Source: Bacteroidota bacterium
GTDB lineage: Bacteria > Bacteroidota > Bacteroidia > B-17B0 > Aurantibacillaceae
Direction: 5' to 3'
DNA: 22,549 nucleotides
Assembly (NCBI GenBank): GCA_023433205.1
Contig: JAEZDS010000141.1
Location: 1-22,549 of the forward strand
The stretch's first letter is position 1, and each line of letters starts with the position of its first letter. A program made the translations under genes and the position numbers. The notes beneath the pieces are model-generated. The model saw only the letters and a list, made by a program, of their open reading frames with translations, ran no database searches and was not told the origin of the DNA. Below are positions 16,013-22,549 of the stretch, one piece after another.

Positions 16013-17953
16013 ATGCGCAGCATAAATTTGCTGAAAAAGCACAGTGTTTTTTTATTGATCCTGCTGGCAGCCACCTGTCTGCGTTTTATTCCTCTTTTTC
16101 AATACCAGTTCACCTACGACGAGATCAGCGCGCTGCAGCGGGTTGGTTATTCCGATCTGTTCACGCTAATCGAAAAAGGGGTTAAGATCGATGCACATCC
16201 TGCCTTATTACAGGTGCTGATATGGCTGATCACACGCGTATGCGGATATAGCACCTGGGTCATTAAATTACCTTTCCTGCTCATGAGCCTGGGGGCAATC
16301 ATATACGCCTACTCGCTGGCTTACCGCAATTTTTCGCGAAACGCAGCTCTCTCAGCAGCCCTTCTTTTCAGCTTTGCTCTGGTGTTTGTGTATTACGCCC
16401 CAATTGCAAGAATGTATGGCAGCGGGGTTTTTTTTACGCTGGGATTATTGTTCCACTTTTTTGAGCTCGTATTCAGGAGCAATTATAAGCCCAGACACTA
16501 TGTGTGGTTTACTGTGTTTTTACTGTTATGCGCGTATAATCACCACATCAATGCACTGTTCGCCGCAACCCTTTATCTGTCGGGTATTGTATTGATCAGC
16601 CGCCATCAATTAAAAAATTATATTGTCACGGGTCTTCTGGCGCTTCTGTTTTATGCTCCGCATCTGCCGGTAACGTTCTATCAGCTCGGTGTGGGAGGCA
16701 TTGGTGTTGAACAGGGAGGCTGGCTTGAAGCCCCAAGACCGGTAGTTTTCCTGGAAACAATTAATGTGTTTTGCGGCAGCGGGTATGGACTTGCAATAAT
16801 TTTGATATTAATGCTGACTGCTGTTATCAAACAAAGGGCAGACGGCGAAAGAAGAAAAAAAGAGTTACTGCTGGTTCTGCTTTATCTGATGAACTTTGTG
16901 ATCGTATTTGGCTACTCAATCGTAAGAGCGCCAGTTTATCAGCATTCGGTAATGATTTTTGCGGGATGCGGACTTGTGATACTCTTTTCTTCATTATTGG
17001 ATGCTAAGAGCAGACACACGGGCTATGCCATTCTGTTTGTGCTTGCGGTAGCGTTACTTTCGCAAACATACTATCAAAAGGCGTATTATAAGAATTGTAT
17101 CAGCACTGTTTACGAATATCAGTTTGAGAGAACCCTGCATTACAAAGATGAATTCGGAGGCGCCACAGTTTATCCTTTGTATTTTGATGCTGATACAGTG
17201 ATGCGCCGGATCTATTTCGATAAATACAGAACGGATTTTGCCTGCAAACTTTCCTCTGATCCGGTGCTGAATCAGGATCCTCACGTAAACTTTCAGATCG
17301 GAGGAAAGGAAGTTTCAGCGCTGAAGCTCTTTTCCGGATTTATCAGCAGTCTTAAGGAAGATGTTGTGGTGCTGGGTTCGGCGCCACCGCTGCATCAGGC
17401 AATTGTAAGAGATCATTTCCCGCTGCTTGTTGAAAACACTCAGACCCAGGGAGTACACTTAAAGGTATATGCCAGAAACAAAGAGGTAAAAACGGTGAAA
17501 GAAGACAGTGTATTGGTTGTGGCGTCGTTACAATCAACAGCAGGCGCAGCAGCAGGTACGGTGGCTGTAGCGGAAGACATTGAGTTTCCGCCAGGACTCA
17601 AACTCAATTATAGGGCAGCTGTAAAGAATGAAGGCCAGGTCATTCTGGCAAAGGCTGTAGTGGAAAGTGAGCTTCCGTTGACCGGGCTTGAATGTGTGAT
17701 TTCAGTTACTGATTCTGTTTCCGGCACAACGATCCACTACACCGCAATGGCGGCGAAAGATTTTTTGTTCAGCGAAAATGGTGTTACAACAATTTATGTG
17801 CAGATGTTTGCAGGAAATTTTCATCATCAGACAGACCGTCATTCACGGGTAAATATTTATCTGTGGAATAAAGACCGGGAGCAATTTTTGCTGCGTGATC
17901 TGACGACAAAAGTCATTGACCACTGGCCTGAAAAATGGCAGTTCTGGGATTGA
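16013..17953 (+). CDS. GT-C (GT39/ArnT-like) membrane glycosyltransferase
   Basis: The frame is open from inside ilvE, but the ATG at 16013 is the sensible start: it lies after the terminator and directly before the first membrane helix. The 646-residue product has about ten or eleven hydrophobic segments in residues 11-350. It shows GT-C landmarks: an acidic motif in the first outer loop, FTYDEISAL (Asp36, Glu37), then IDAHPALLQVL (59-69), YAPIARMYG (128-136) and NHHINALFA. These enzymes use a polyprenyl-phosphate sugar to modify lipids, proteins or glycans on the outer face of the inner membrane. Residues about 355-646 are a soluble, beta-rich domain I do not recognise. Acceptor and sugar cannot be told. 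No own promoter is clear; TATCTTG at 15998-16004 is only a partial -7 match. Transcription may come from read-through. Confidence 0.85.
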   Translation: MRSINLLKKHSVFLLILLAATCLRFIPLFQYQFTYDEISALQRVGYSDLFTLIEKGVKIDAHPALLQVLIWLITRVCGYSTWVIKLPFLLMSLGAIIYAYSLAYRNFSRNAALSAALLFSFALVFVYYAPIARMYGSGVFFTLGLLFHFFELVFRSNYKPRHYVWFTVFLLLCAYNHHINALFAATLYLSGIVLISRHQLKNYIVTGLLALLFYAPHLPVTFYQLGVGGIGVEQGGWLEAPRPVVFLETINVFCGSGYGLAIILILMLTAVIKQRADGERRKKELLLVLLYLMNFVIVFGYSIVRAPVYQHSVMIFAGCGLVILFSSLLDAKSRHTGYAILFVLAVALLSQTYYQKAYYKNCISTVYEYQFERTLHYKDEFGGATVYPLYFDADTVMRRIYFDKYRTDFACKLSSDPVLNQDPHVNFQIGGKEVSALKLFSGFISSLKEDVVVLGSAPPLHQAIVRDHFPLLVENTQTQGVHLKVYARNKEVKTVKEDSVLVVASLQSTAGAAAGTVAVAEDIEFPPGLKLNYRAAVKNEGQVILAKAVVESELPLTGLECVISVTDSVSGTTIHYTAMAAKDFLFSENGVTTIYVQMFAGNFHHQTDRHSRVNIYLWNKDREQFLLRDLTTKVIDHWPEKWQFWD

Positions 17954-18067
17954 AGCGGGTCATAAAATCAGTTCATAGCCTGAATGTGGAACTTCGTCTG
18001 CCAAAAAGTGACTTTCGTCGGAGTTTTATAACATTCTGATTTTTAACACTTTAGCTGCATTTTTTGC

Positions 18068-18098
18068 TTGCATTTAGAATCTGCTGTGTTTATTTTTG
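18068..18098 (+). promoter_or_regulatory. Promoter of the response regulator gene
   Basis: TTG at 18068-18070 and TATTTTTG at 18091-18098 are separated by 20 bases, matching the Bacteroidota TTG-N19-21-TAnnTTTG pattern in both elements and spacing. The expected start of transcription is near 18104, giving a leader of about 25 bases to the ATG at 18129. This also argues against the earlier in-frame ATG at 18096, which overlaps the -7 element. Confidence 0.65.
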
Positions 18099-18128
18099 AA
18101 TCAACCATTCACTCAAAAAACTAAAAAC

Positions 18129-18554
18129 ATGGAAGTACAAACTCTTTACAAGCAGCCACTGGTTTTTATTGCTGACGACGACAACGATGATGTTTTTTTT
18201 GTTCGCAGCGCGATTGAGCAACTGAAGTCCGATATCCGGCTCAAACACTTTCCGAATGGCAAGCAGCTGATTGATGCGCTTAATGACGCATCGGAGGAAA
18301 CGCCCGACCTGGTTCTGCTTGATCTTAATATGCCAATTCTCGATGGCAAGGAAACGCTGCGGATCCTCAGAAAGAATGAGGCGCTTAATGATCTGCCCAT
18401 TATGATATTGAGTACAAGCACCCATACCTTTGAGCGCGAGCTTTGTCTTGGTTATGGCGCTACCAATTTTATTACCAAACCTTATTCATTTTCGCTTTAT
18501 CTTCAGATTTTCCGACGACTAAAGAGAGATGTACTTGACGTTGCCGTTGCTTAA
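18129..18554 (+). CDS. Single-domain response regulator (CheY/Rcp1-like receiver)
   Basis: This is a 141-residue receiver domain with no output domain. The acidic pocket is IADDDNDD (Asp16-Asp18), the phospho-acceptor is Asp65 in LVLLDLNMP, the switch hydroxyl is Ser95 in ILSTS, and the invariant lysine is Lys117 in ITKPYS. All residues needed for phosphorylation are present. The DDDNDDVFFVRSAIE start and the PIMILSTS strand resemble the Rcp1-type regulators that pair with hybrid or phytochrome-like kinases. It probably signals by protein contact in a phosphorelay; no histidine kinase is visible nearby. The start at 18129 is preferred over 18096 because of the promoter at 18068-18098. The downstream SDR gene is on the same strand but 81 bases away, and may or may not be co-transcribed. 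Confidence 0.92.
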   Translation: MEVQTLYKQPLVFIADDDNDDVFFVRSAIEQLKSDIRLKHFPNGKQLIDALNDASEETPDLVLLDLNMPILDGKETLRILRKNEALNDLPIMILSTSTHTFERELCLGYGATNFITKPYSFSLYLQIFRRLKRDVLDVAVA

Positions 18555-18635
18555 AAAATTGACTGTATGTGCAGCTGCAAAATGAAGCTTTGGCCAATGT
18601 GCTGAGCCGGCTGTAAAATGCACCCAAAATTATTT

Positions 18636-19454
18636 ATGAAGACCATCATTATTACCGGTGTAACCGGCGCTATCGGACGATCGGCTGTTACTGAGCTGGC
18701 GGGCCGTGGCAACCTTAACCTCGTATTGGTTGGGCGTTCCTATGAAAAATTGAAAGAGATAGCGCTCTCATTACCTTCCGCTGAAAACCGCGTTGATATT
18801 TTTGAGGCAGACCTGAGCGATCTCAATTCGGTTCGCAGGCTTCTTTCAGAGATCCGTAAAAATTACAATGAACTGCATGCTTTAATTAACGTGGCTTCTG
18901 TGTACAAGTCACAGAAAGTACTTACCTCTCAGCAGTATGAAACAATGTTTGCCACCAATCATCTTGGTCCTTTTGTATTAACAACCGGGCTGCTCGAACT
19001 CATTAAACGAACACCGGGGGCCAAAGTTCTCACAGTTGCTGCTCCCAGCAAGATGAAAATTGATTTCGGGAACCTGAATGGTGAGAGAAAATTTTCAAGT
19101 TTTAATGCCTTTGTTGGCAGCAAAATGCTGAATCTGCTCATGGCATTTGGTCTCTCTGCCTCCTTCAAGAACAGCGATCACGCCAGTCTGGCATTTCATC
19201 CGGGATTTGTGAAGTCTGACCTGCTGAGGGAAAGTCCGGCGCTTGTGCGGAGGATTTTTAATTTTATTGCCACTTCTCCTGAGAAAACGGGCAAAGCCAT
19301 CGCCGACCTTGTACTTTCGATGGAGAGCAAAGCTCAGAACGGCAAATTTTATGACCGGAATCTCAGGGAGCTTCAGGCCGCTTCTTACGCGTACGACAGA
19401 GTGATCCAGCACAGGTTGTGGGCCACCAGCGAACACCTGGCTGCCGGCAGTTAG
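18636..19454 (+). CDS. SDR-family protein lacking the catalytic Tyr
   Basis: This is a Rossmann-fold short-chain dehydrogenase/reductase relative of 272 residues from the ATG at 18636 (an in-frame ATG at 18618 adds six residues). The nucleotide-binding loop TGVTGAIG (7-14), ADLSD (58-62), a diverged NVAS (85-88) in place of NNAG, TNHLGPF (107-113) and FHPGFVKSDL (187-196) follow the pattern of retinol-dehydrogenase-like SDRs. The usual YxxxK active site, however, reads FVGSK (159-163), so Tyr is replaced by Phe while Lys163 remains. The preceding Ser motif reads VAAPSK instead of VSS. Normal oxidoreductase chemistry is therefore doubtful; a nucleotide-binding or structural role, or an unusual reaction, is inferred. 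Its stop overlaps that of the convergent cupin gene by four bases. Confidence 0.85.
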   Translation: MKTIIITGVTGAIGRSAVTELAGRGNLNLVLVGRSYEKLKEIALSLPSAENRVDIFEADLSDLNSVRRLLSEIRKNYNELHALINVASVYKSQKVLTSQQYETMFATNHLGPFVLTTGLLELIKRTPGAKVLTVAAPSKMKIDFGNLNGERKFSSFNAFVGSKMLNLLMAFGLSASFKNSDHASLAFHPGFVKSDLLRESPALVRRIFNFIATSPEKTGKAIADLVLSMESKAQNGKFYDRNLRELQAASYAYDRVIQHRLWATSEHLAAGS

Positions 19455-19822
19455 TCACCGGTTGGCGCAATTGCGCTGGTTTCAACCATCAGCATCACTG
19501 TTTTTAACGGCGCGCGGGGCCGGTGCATAACCCCTCTTGTAATGGTTACTCCCTGATTTGGATTTAACTCTATGGTCCTGTCCTCAAGATCTATCAAGAG
19601 CTGACCTTCAAGTACAAAAAAGAATTCATCATCCTTTTCGTGTTTGTGCCAGTGGTATTCTCCTTCAACAATTCCTATCCTTACCACACTGTCGTTCACC
19701 TTCGTTAAGGTCTCATTGTACCATTTGTGTTTATTGGCAGCCACCAGCTCATTTACATCAATTTTTTCAAAGTGCCGGTGTTTTACATCGAGCAGTGTTA
19801 CGTAGGGATACTTTTTGTTCAT
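19451..19822 (-). CDS. Small cupin-domain protein
   Basis: This is a 123-residue single cupin. Motif 1 supplies His59, His61 and Glu66 (HWHKHEKDDE), followed after six residues by Gly73 (FFFVLEG). Motif 2 supplies His100 (TITRGVMHRP). These are the four usual metal ligands, so a metal-binding beta-barrel is likely. Small stand-alone cupins may be isomerases, dioxygenases or binding proteins, and the reaction cannot be told from sequence. The gene converges on the SDR gene with overlapping stop codons (TTAG at 19451-19454). It lies upstream of nothing obviously related; the class III aminotransferase gene ends 64 bases before its start on the same strand side. Confidence 0.85.
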   Translation of the reverse strand: MNKKYPYVTLLDVKHRHFEKIDVNELVAANKHKWYNETLTKVNDSVVRIGIVEGEYHWHKHEKDDEFFFVLEGQLLIDLEDRTIELNPNQGVTITRGVMHRPRAPLKTVMLMVETSAIAPTGD

Positions 19823-19886
19823 TGGTGATGATTTTACCGGACTAAGTTAACCTAAAAATTCCCCAATTCAGATGCTGAAGCACTTC

Positions 19887-21065
19887 TCATAATGATCTTT
19901 GCAGCACACCCAATCCCTCGTGAATTGCATTTTTGGTGATTGTGAGGGGAGGAAACATCACCAGTTTTTCAGACTGGGAAGTGAGTAATAGCCCGTTGTT
20001 CTGACATTTCTGTTTTACCGAAGCGGCGTATTTTTTATCTTCCAGATCAATAGCAATAGCAACACCTATCATGCTGATCTTTCCTCCCTTTTTAAAAGGA
20101 AGCTGGCTCAAAGCAGTTCTGAATAGTTGTGAGGCTTCTGAAACGTTTTTTAGTAACACATCCTTATTGTTTTTAATATAGCTCACATTGGCCAGTGTGG
20201 CGGCAACGGCAAGTGGATGCCAGCCAAAGGTGCTGTACGCCGGCACTTTATCTTTTATCTTGCTGTAGATGGCTGAAGTGGTAAGAGTGGCGCCCAGCGG
20301 TCCGTATCCTCCGCTGATGCCTTTGGCCAGACAAAGTATGTCCGGTTTTAACTCAAAATGTTCGCAGGCGAATATTTTTCCGGTGCGCCCAAAACCGCAG
20401 GCAACTTCATCGGCTATGAGCAAAGTGCCATATTTCCTGCAGAGGCGCTGCAAGGCGTTTATAAACGAAGGCTCGTGTACTGCCACACAAAGGTTGATTG
20501 AAACAGGCTCAAGCAGAACTGCAGCAACCTCCTTGTTCCGGAGGTTTGTTTCAAGTGTATTTATTCTGCTTTTGTCAAGCGGCGTCTTCAGCTTTATCAT
20601 ACCGGGAAGCAGTGCCGGTAGCTGCTCTTTGTTAGTGGAAGCGCCGGCACTTCTTGCTGCAATGCTGTTGCCATGATAACTGTCTTCAACGCTTATGATC
20701 TTTTTTCTGCCGGTGTAAGCCATTGCGATCTGCAAGGCAATATCCACCGCTTCCGTGCCACCGGTGCAGCGAAACACCTTGTTGAGATTGCCGGGCGCAA
20801 GCTCGCATAACAATTCCGCCAGATCAGCCCAGGGTTTATATAAAAAGGCCGGTGCCACGTAATCAGGGCCACTGTACTGTTTTATGGCTTTTTTTATCTC
20901 TTTCTGTCCCCAGCCAAGATTGCCCACACACCAGCCTGAGGTAAAATCAAGATATTTTTTGCCATTTGCCCCGAAGACATAAGAGCCCTCCGTGCCGGTG
21001 ATTTCAATGTCTATAGAATTGTTATTCAGTACCAGGTATTTGTTGCTTTTTGTTTTTGTATTCAT
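19887..21065 (-). CDS. Class III (acetylornithine/ornithine-type) PLP aminotransferase
   Basis: This is a 392-residue fold-type I, class III aminotransferase, counted from the ATG at 21065 (an upstream ATG at 21077 adds four residues). Landmarks are FTSGWCVGNLGW (41-52), the cofactor loop CTGGTEAVD (100-108), SYHGNS (129-134), LIADEVACGFGRTGK (216-230, with Asp219 contacting the PLP pyridine nitrogen), and the Schiff-base lysine Lys248 in LAKGISGGYGPLGA. The family transfers amino groups from omega- or alpha-amines to 2-oxoglutarate or pyruvate. Substrate is uncertain: no arginine or ornithine genes are beside it, so a specific symbol is not given. Upstream lies the heptamer repeat array (21145-21214), between its start and the end of the GNAT gene. 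Confidence 0.9.
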   Translation of the reverse strand: MNTKTKSNKYLVLNNNSIDIEITGTEGSYVFGANGKKYLDFTSGWCVGNLGWGQKEIKKAIKQYSGPDYVAPAFLYKPWADLAELLCELAPGNLNKVFRCTGGTEAVDIALQIAMAYTGRKKIISVEDSYHGNSIAARSAGASTNKEQLPALLPGMIKLKTPLDKSRINTLETNLRNKEVAAVLLEPVSINLCVAVHEPSFINALQRLCRKYGTLLIADEVACGFGRTGKIFACEHFELKPDILCLAKGISGGYGPLGATLTTSAIYSKIKDKVPAYSTFGWHPLAVAATLANVSYIKNNKDVLLKNVSEASQLFRTALSQLPFKKGGKISMIGVAIAIDLEDKKYAASVKQKCQNNGLLLTSQSEKLVMFPPLTITKNAIHEGLGVLQRSL

Positions 21066-21144
21066 ACCACTGCACAAGAGAGTCAGATGCCAGTTTTTAT
21101 TGCAGGGTGGTGGGGATTATGTTCTACAGAGAAGTGTAAAAAAA

Positions 21145-21214
21145 GTACGAGGTACGAAGTACGAGGTGCAAAGTACAAAGTACGAGGTACAAGGTACGAA
21201 GTACAAAGTACGAA
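21145..21214 (+). repeat. Tandem 7-bp repeat, ten units
   Basis: Ten consecutive heptamers fit the consensus GTACRAR (variants GTACGAG, GTACGAA, GTACAAA, GTACAAG and one GTGCAAA) with no insertions. They fill 70 bases of the 192-base gap between the aminotransferase and GNAT genes. Because the unit is not a multiple of three, a 21-base period makes every frame look like a short peptide repeat; I do not think it is coding. The unit starts with the palindrome GTAC. This resembles the heptamer short tandem repeats (STRR) described in cyanobacteria in form only. Confidence 0.9.
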
Positions 21215-21250
21215 GGAGGCAGGCACACAGCGGTGAAAATCTAACAGGTA

Positions 21251-21277
21251 TAAAAAGCTAAGCGCTGAGCTTTTTTT
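21251..21277 (-). terminator. Possible terminator at the end of the GNAT gene
   Basis: AAAAAGCT (21252-21259) pairs with AGCTTTTT (21268-21275), with T or A runs on both sides. The hairpin includes the stop codon and last codons of the GNAT gene. The GC-rich part is only three base pairs, so strength is doubtful. Confidence 0.4.
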
Positions 21278-21707
21278 GCATAAGAAAGTGTTGAATTTTG
21301 CCCCAGAGCAAAAAAGTTTTTTCAACAACCTCATACCCCTGCGATTTATAAAAATCAACGGCGTTCACGCGCGCCTGCAACTGAATTGTTTTTAAACCCC
21401 AGTCTTTGCCTTTTCCTTCAAGGTACCTTAGTATTGTTTTACCAAGACCACGACCCTGCGCAACAGCTGCCACAGCCATGTAACGAACCTGACCTGTATC
21501 GGGATCATTTTTTTGCAATCGACCGCAGGCAAGTGTTTGCTCACCTTCGCCTGTGATATAGGCATTGATACTCACAGCTTCCAGCTCATCCCGCGCCGAG
21601 TCAAAAGTCTGGTTCCAGGGCTTTCGCAGGATCTCATAACGGAGGGCAAGGATCTGCTGCAGTTCTTCCTCAGTAGCCGCCTCTTTTACCTGAACTGTTT
21701 CTGTCAT
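21258..21707 (-). CDS. GNAT-family N-acetyltransferase
   Basis: This is a 149-residue GNAT protein that should use acetyl-CoA to acetylate an amine. Motif A is VRYMAVAAVAQGRGLGKTIL (74-93), with the pyrophosphate-binding QGRGLG at 84-89. Motif B is seen as VNAVDFYKSQGYEVVEK (114-130). The N-terminal LRYEILRKPWNQ resembles the ElaA-type GNAT proteins of unknown substrate. The ATG overlaps the stop of the upstream CoA-transferase gene as ATGA (21704-21707), so the two are co-translated. The gene ends close to a possible terminator. The substrate is unknown. Confidence 0.9.
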   Translation of the reverse strand: MTETVQVKEAATEEELQQILALRYEILRKPWNQTFDSARDELEAVSINAYITGEGEQTLACGRLQKNDPDTGQVRYMAVAAVAQGRGLGKTILRYLEGKGKDWGLKTIQLQARVNAVDFYKSQGYEVVEKTFLLWGKIQHFLMQKKLSA

Positions 21708-22549
21708 TCGCCGAACGTAAATGCAATTCCTGATACTGTGTTGAAGTTTTTGCCTTTGTAACTAATAGTTCGCAGCATTGCCTGTGCTTCGGGCAGACTA
21801 AATACTTCCTTCAGATTCCTGATCTTACCAACCGGCACATCTTTTTCCAGGCAGCGTTTATATAGGTTAGCAAAGCTTAGTTGACGCACATAATCATAAA
21901 GAGTCGCATAAAGCTGCGTGCGGTTTATAATTCTGTGCTGATTGGTTGCGTAATTGGGCTCAGCGGCAAGTGCAGGGTATTCTATGACCTCACACAACGC
22001 TCTGAATTGCCTGTTGCTTCCTATGGCAAAGGTCACCAGCTGTTTGTCTTTAGTATCGAAAAGTTCACCGTAAGGCGCAATGTTAGGATGCAGGCTCCCA
22101 AGGGGTTGCGGAACTTCACCGGCAATGAGCCAGTTTGTGGCCTGATTTACAAGCGATGCTATCGCGCTGTGATAAAGTGAAACGGAAACAAATACACCTT
22201 TGCCCGTCTTAGCTTTTTGCAGCAGAGCTATCAGTATGGCTTCCCTGAGCTGATGTCCGGCCAGCACATCAATAAGCGCAACGGGCATTTTTAATCCTTT
22301 GCTGCCGGGTTCGCCATTCATGGCCATAAAACCGCTCTCGGCCTGAAGAATAAGATCGTATGCCGTGCGGGACGAATCTTTTCCGAATCCGTTGATTGCC
22401 GCATAGATCAGCGAAGGATTAATGGCGCTGAGTTGCGCATAATCTACCTTGAGTTTTTTGTCGTCGCCCTTTTTGTAGTTGCTTATCACCACATCGGCGT
22501 TTTTTACAAGGGCGTAAAGTTGTTCAAGCTGCTTTGTATTGGTGAGATC
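21704..22549 (-). CDS. CaiB/BaiF family (class III) CoA-transferase, partial
   Basis: The frame is open from the window edge to the stop at 21704-21706, 281 residues, with the N-terminus missing. It moves CoA between carboxylic acids. Visible motifs are KNADVVISNYKKGDD (16-30 of the visible part), INPSLIYAAINGFG, AYDLILQAESGFMAMNGE (63-80), and VALIDVLAGH (90-99), where Asp94 fits the catalytic Asp that forms the acyl anhydride in formyl-CoA transferase. The GLGSLHPNIAPY-like region (LGSLHPNIAPYGELF) and a C-terminal VPVGKIRNLKEV match the family. The true start lies outside the window; a GTG at 22490-22492 is internal. It overlaps the GNAT gene, suggesting an operon. Substrate acids are unknown. 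Confidence 0.93.
   Translation of the reverse strand, partial: DLTNTKQLEQLYALVKNADVVISNYKKGDDKKLKVDYAQLSAINPSLIYAAINGFGKDSSRTAYDLILQAESGFMAMNGEPGSKGLKMPVALIDVLAGHQLREAILIALLQKAKTGKGVFVSVSLYHSAIASLVNQATNWLIAGEVPQPLGSLHPNIAPYGELFDTKDKQLVTFAIGSNRQFRALCEVIEYPALAAEPNYATNQHRIINRTQLYATLYDYVRQLSFANLYKRCLEKDVPVGKIRNLKEVFSLPEAQAMLRTISYKGKNFNTVSGIAFTFGE

Noticed and set aside
18585..18592. Promoter for the SDR gene (AAGCTTTG with TTG at 18559-18561)
   Set aside because: The first base of the -7 element mismatches and the spacing of 23 is too long to call.
21145..21214. CRISPR array
   Set aside because: Units are seven bases with no spacers between them, and no cas gene is nearby.
20992..21261. Short ORF covering the heptamer array, giving a repeat peptide of the TKYEVQ kind
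   Set aside because: A 7-base unit gives a 7-residue peptide period in any frame that stays open. The ORF also overlaps the antisense of the aminotransferase start and has no recognisable domain.
22490..22492. GTG as the start of the CoA-transferase
   Set aside because: The frame is open to the window edge and the preceding 19 codons match the family (KNADVV segment), so the true start lies outside.

Overview
The window looks like a Bacteroidota chromosome. Three lines of evidence support this. Two secreted proteins end in type IX secretion (T9SS) C-terminal sorting domains with the (F/Y)PNP signature. There is a lipoprotein with a DUF4369-like N-terminus and a TlpA-type thioredoxin domain. 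Promoter-like sites follow the TTG-N19-21-TAnnTTTG pattern of the Bacteroidota primary sigma factor. GC content is moderate and the genes are tightly packed. I do not try to name a genus. No rRNA, tRNA, CRISPR array, insertion sequence or phage gene was seen.

Layout. (1) 1-2589, minus strand: two tandem paralogues encoding secreted repeat (beta-propeller-like) proteins. The left copy is cut by the window edge, and an intrinsic terminator lies between the two. (2) 2719-6326, plus strand: a large secreted clan GH-A-like glycosidase followed by an 'SPDIW' surface-protein module and a T9SS tail. Its reading frame is broken at a run of six T around 4797-4803, so it appears as two overlapping ORFs. 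A bidirectional terminator follows. (3) 6462-8229, minus strand: prmC overlapping a signal-peptide protein of unknown function. (4) 8349-14757, plus strand: a probable operon of gatB, a TlpA-like lipoprotein, an M1 peptidase with a large C-terminal extension, and lpxH. The last two junctions are TAATG stop/start overlaps. (5) 14758-14889: a non-coding stretch with nested inverted repeats. (6) 14890-15957: ilvE-type branched-chain aminotransferase with a strong terminator, then a GT-C membrane glycosyltransferase. (7) 18068-19454: a stand-alone receiver-domain response regulator with a good promoter, then an SDR protein lacking the usual catalytic Tyr. (8) 19451-22549, minus strand: a cupin, a class III aminotransferase, a 10 x 7-bp tandem repeat, a GNAT acetyltransferase and a partial CaiB/BaiF CoA-transferase. 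The last two overlap as ATGA.

Most genes are housekeeping or ordinary Bacteroidota accessory genes, and I do not see a coherent new multi-gene system. The items most worth a second look are the frame break with a canonical -1 slippery heptamer in the surface glycosidase, the heptamer array, the nested-hairpin element before ilvE, the M1 peptidase extension, and the Tyr-to-Phe SDR.
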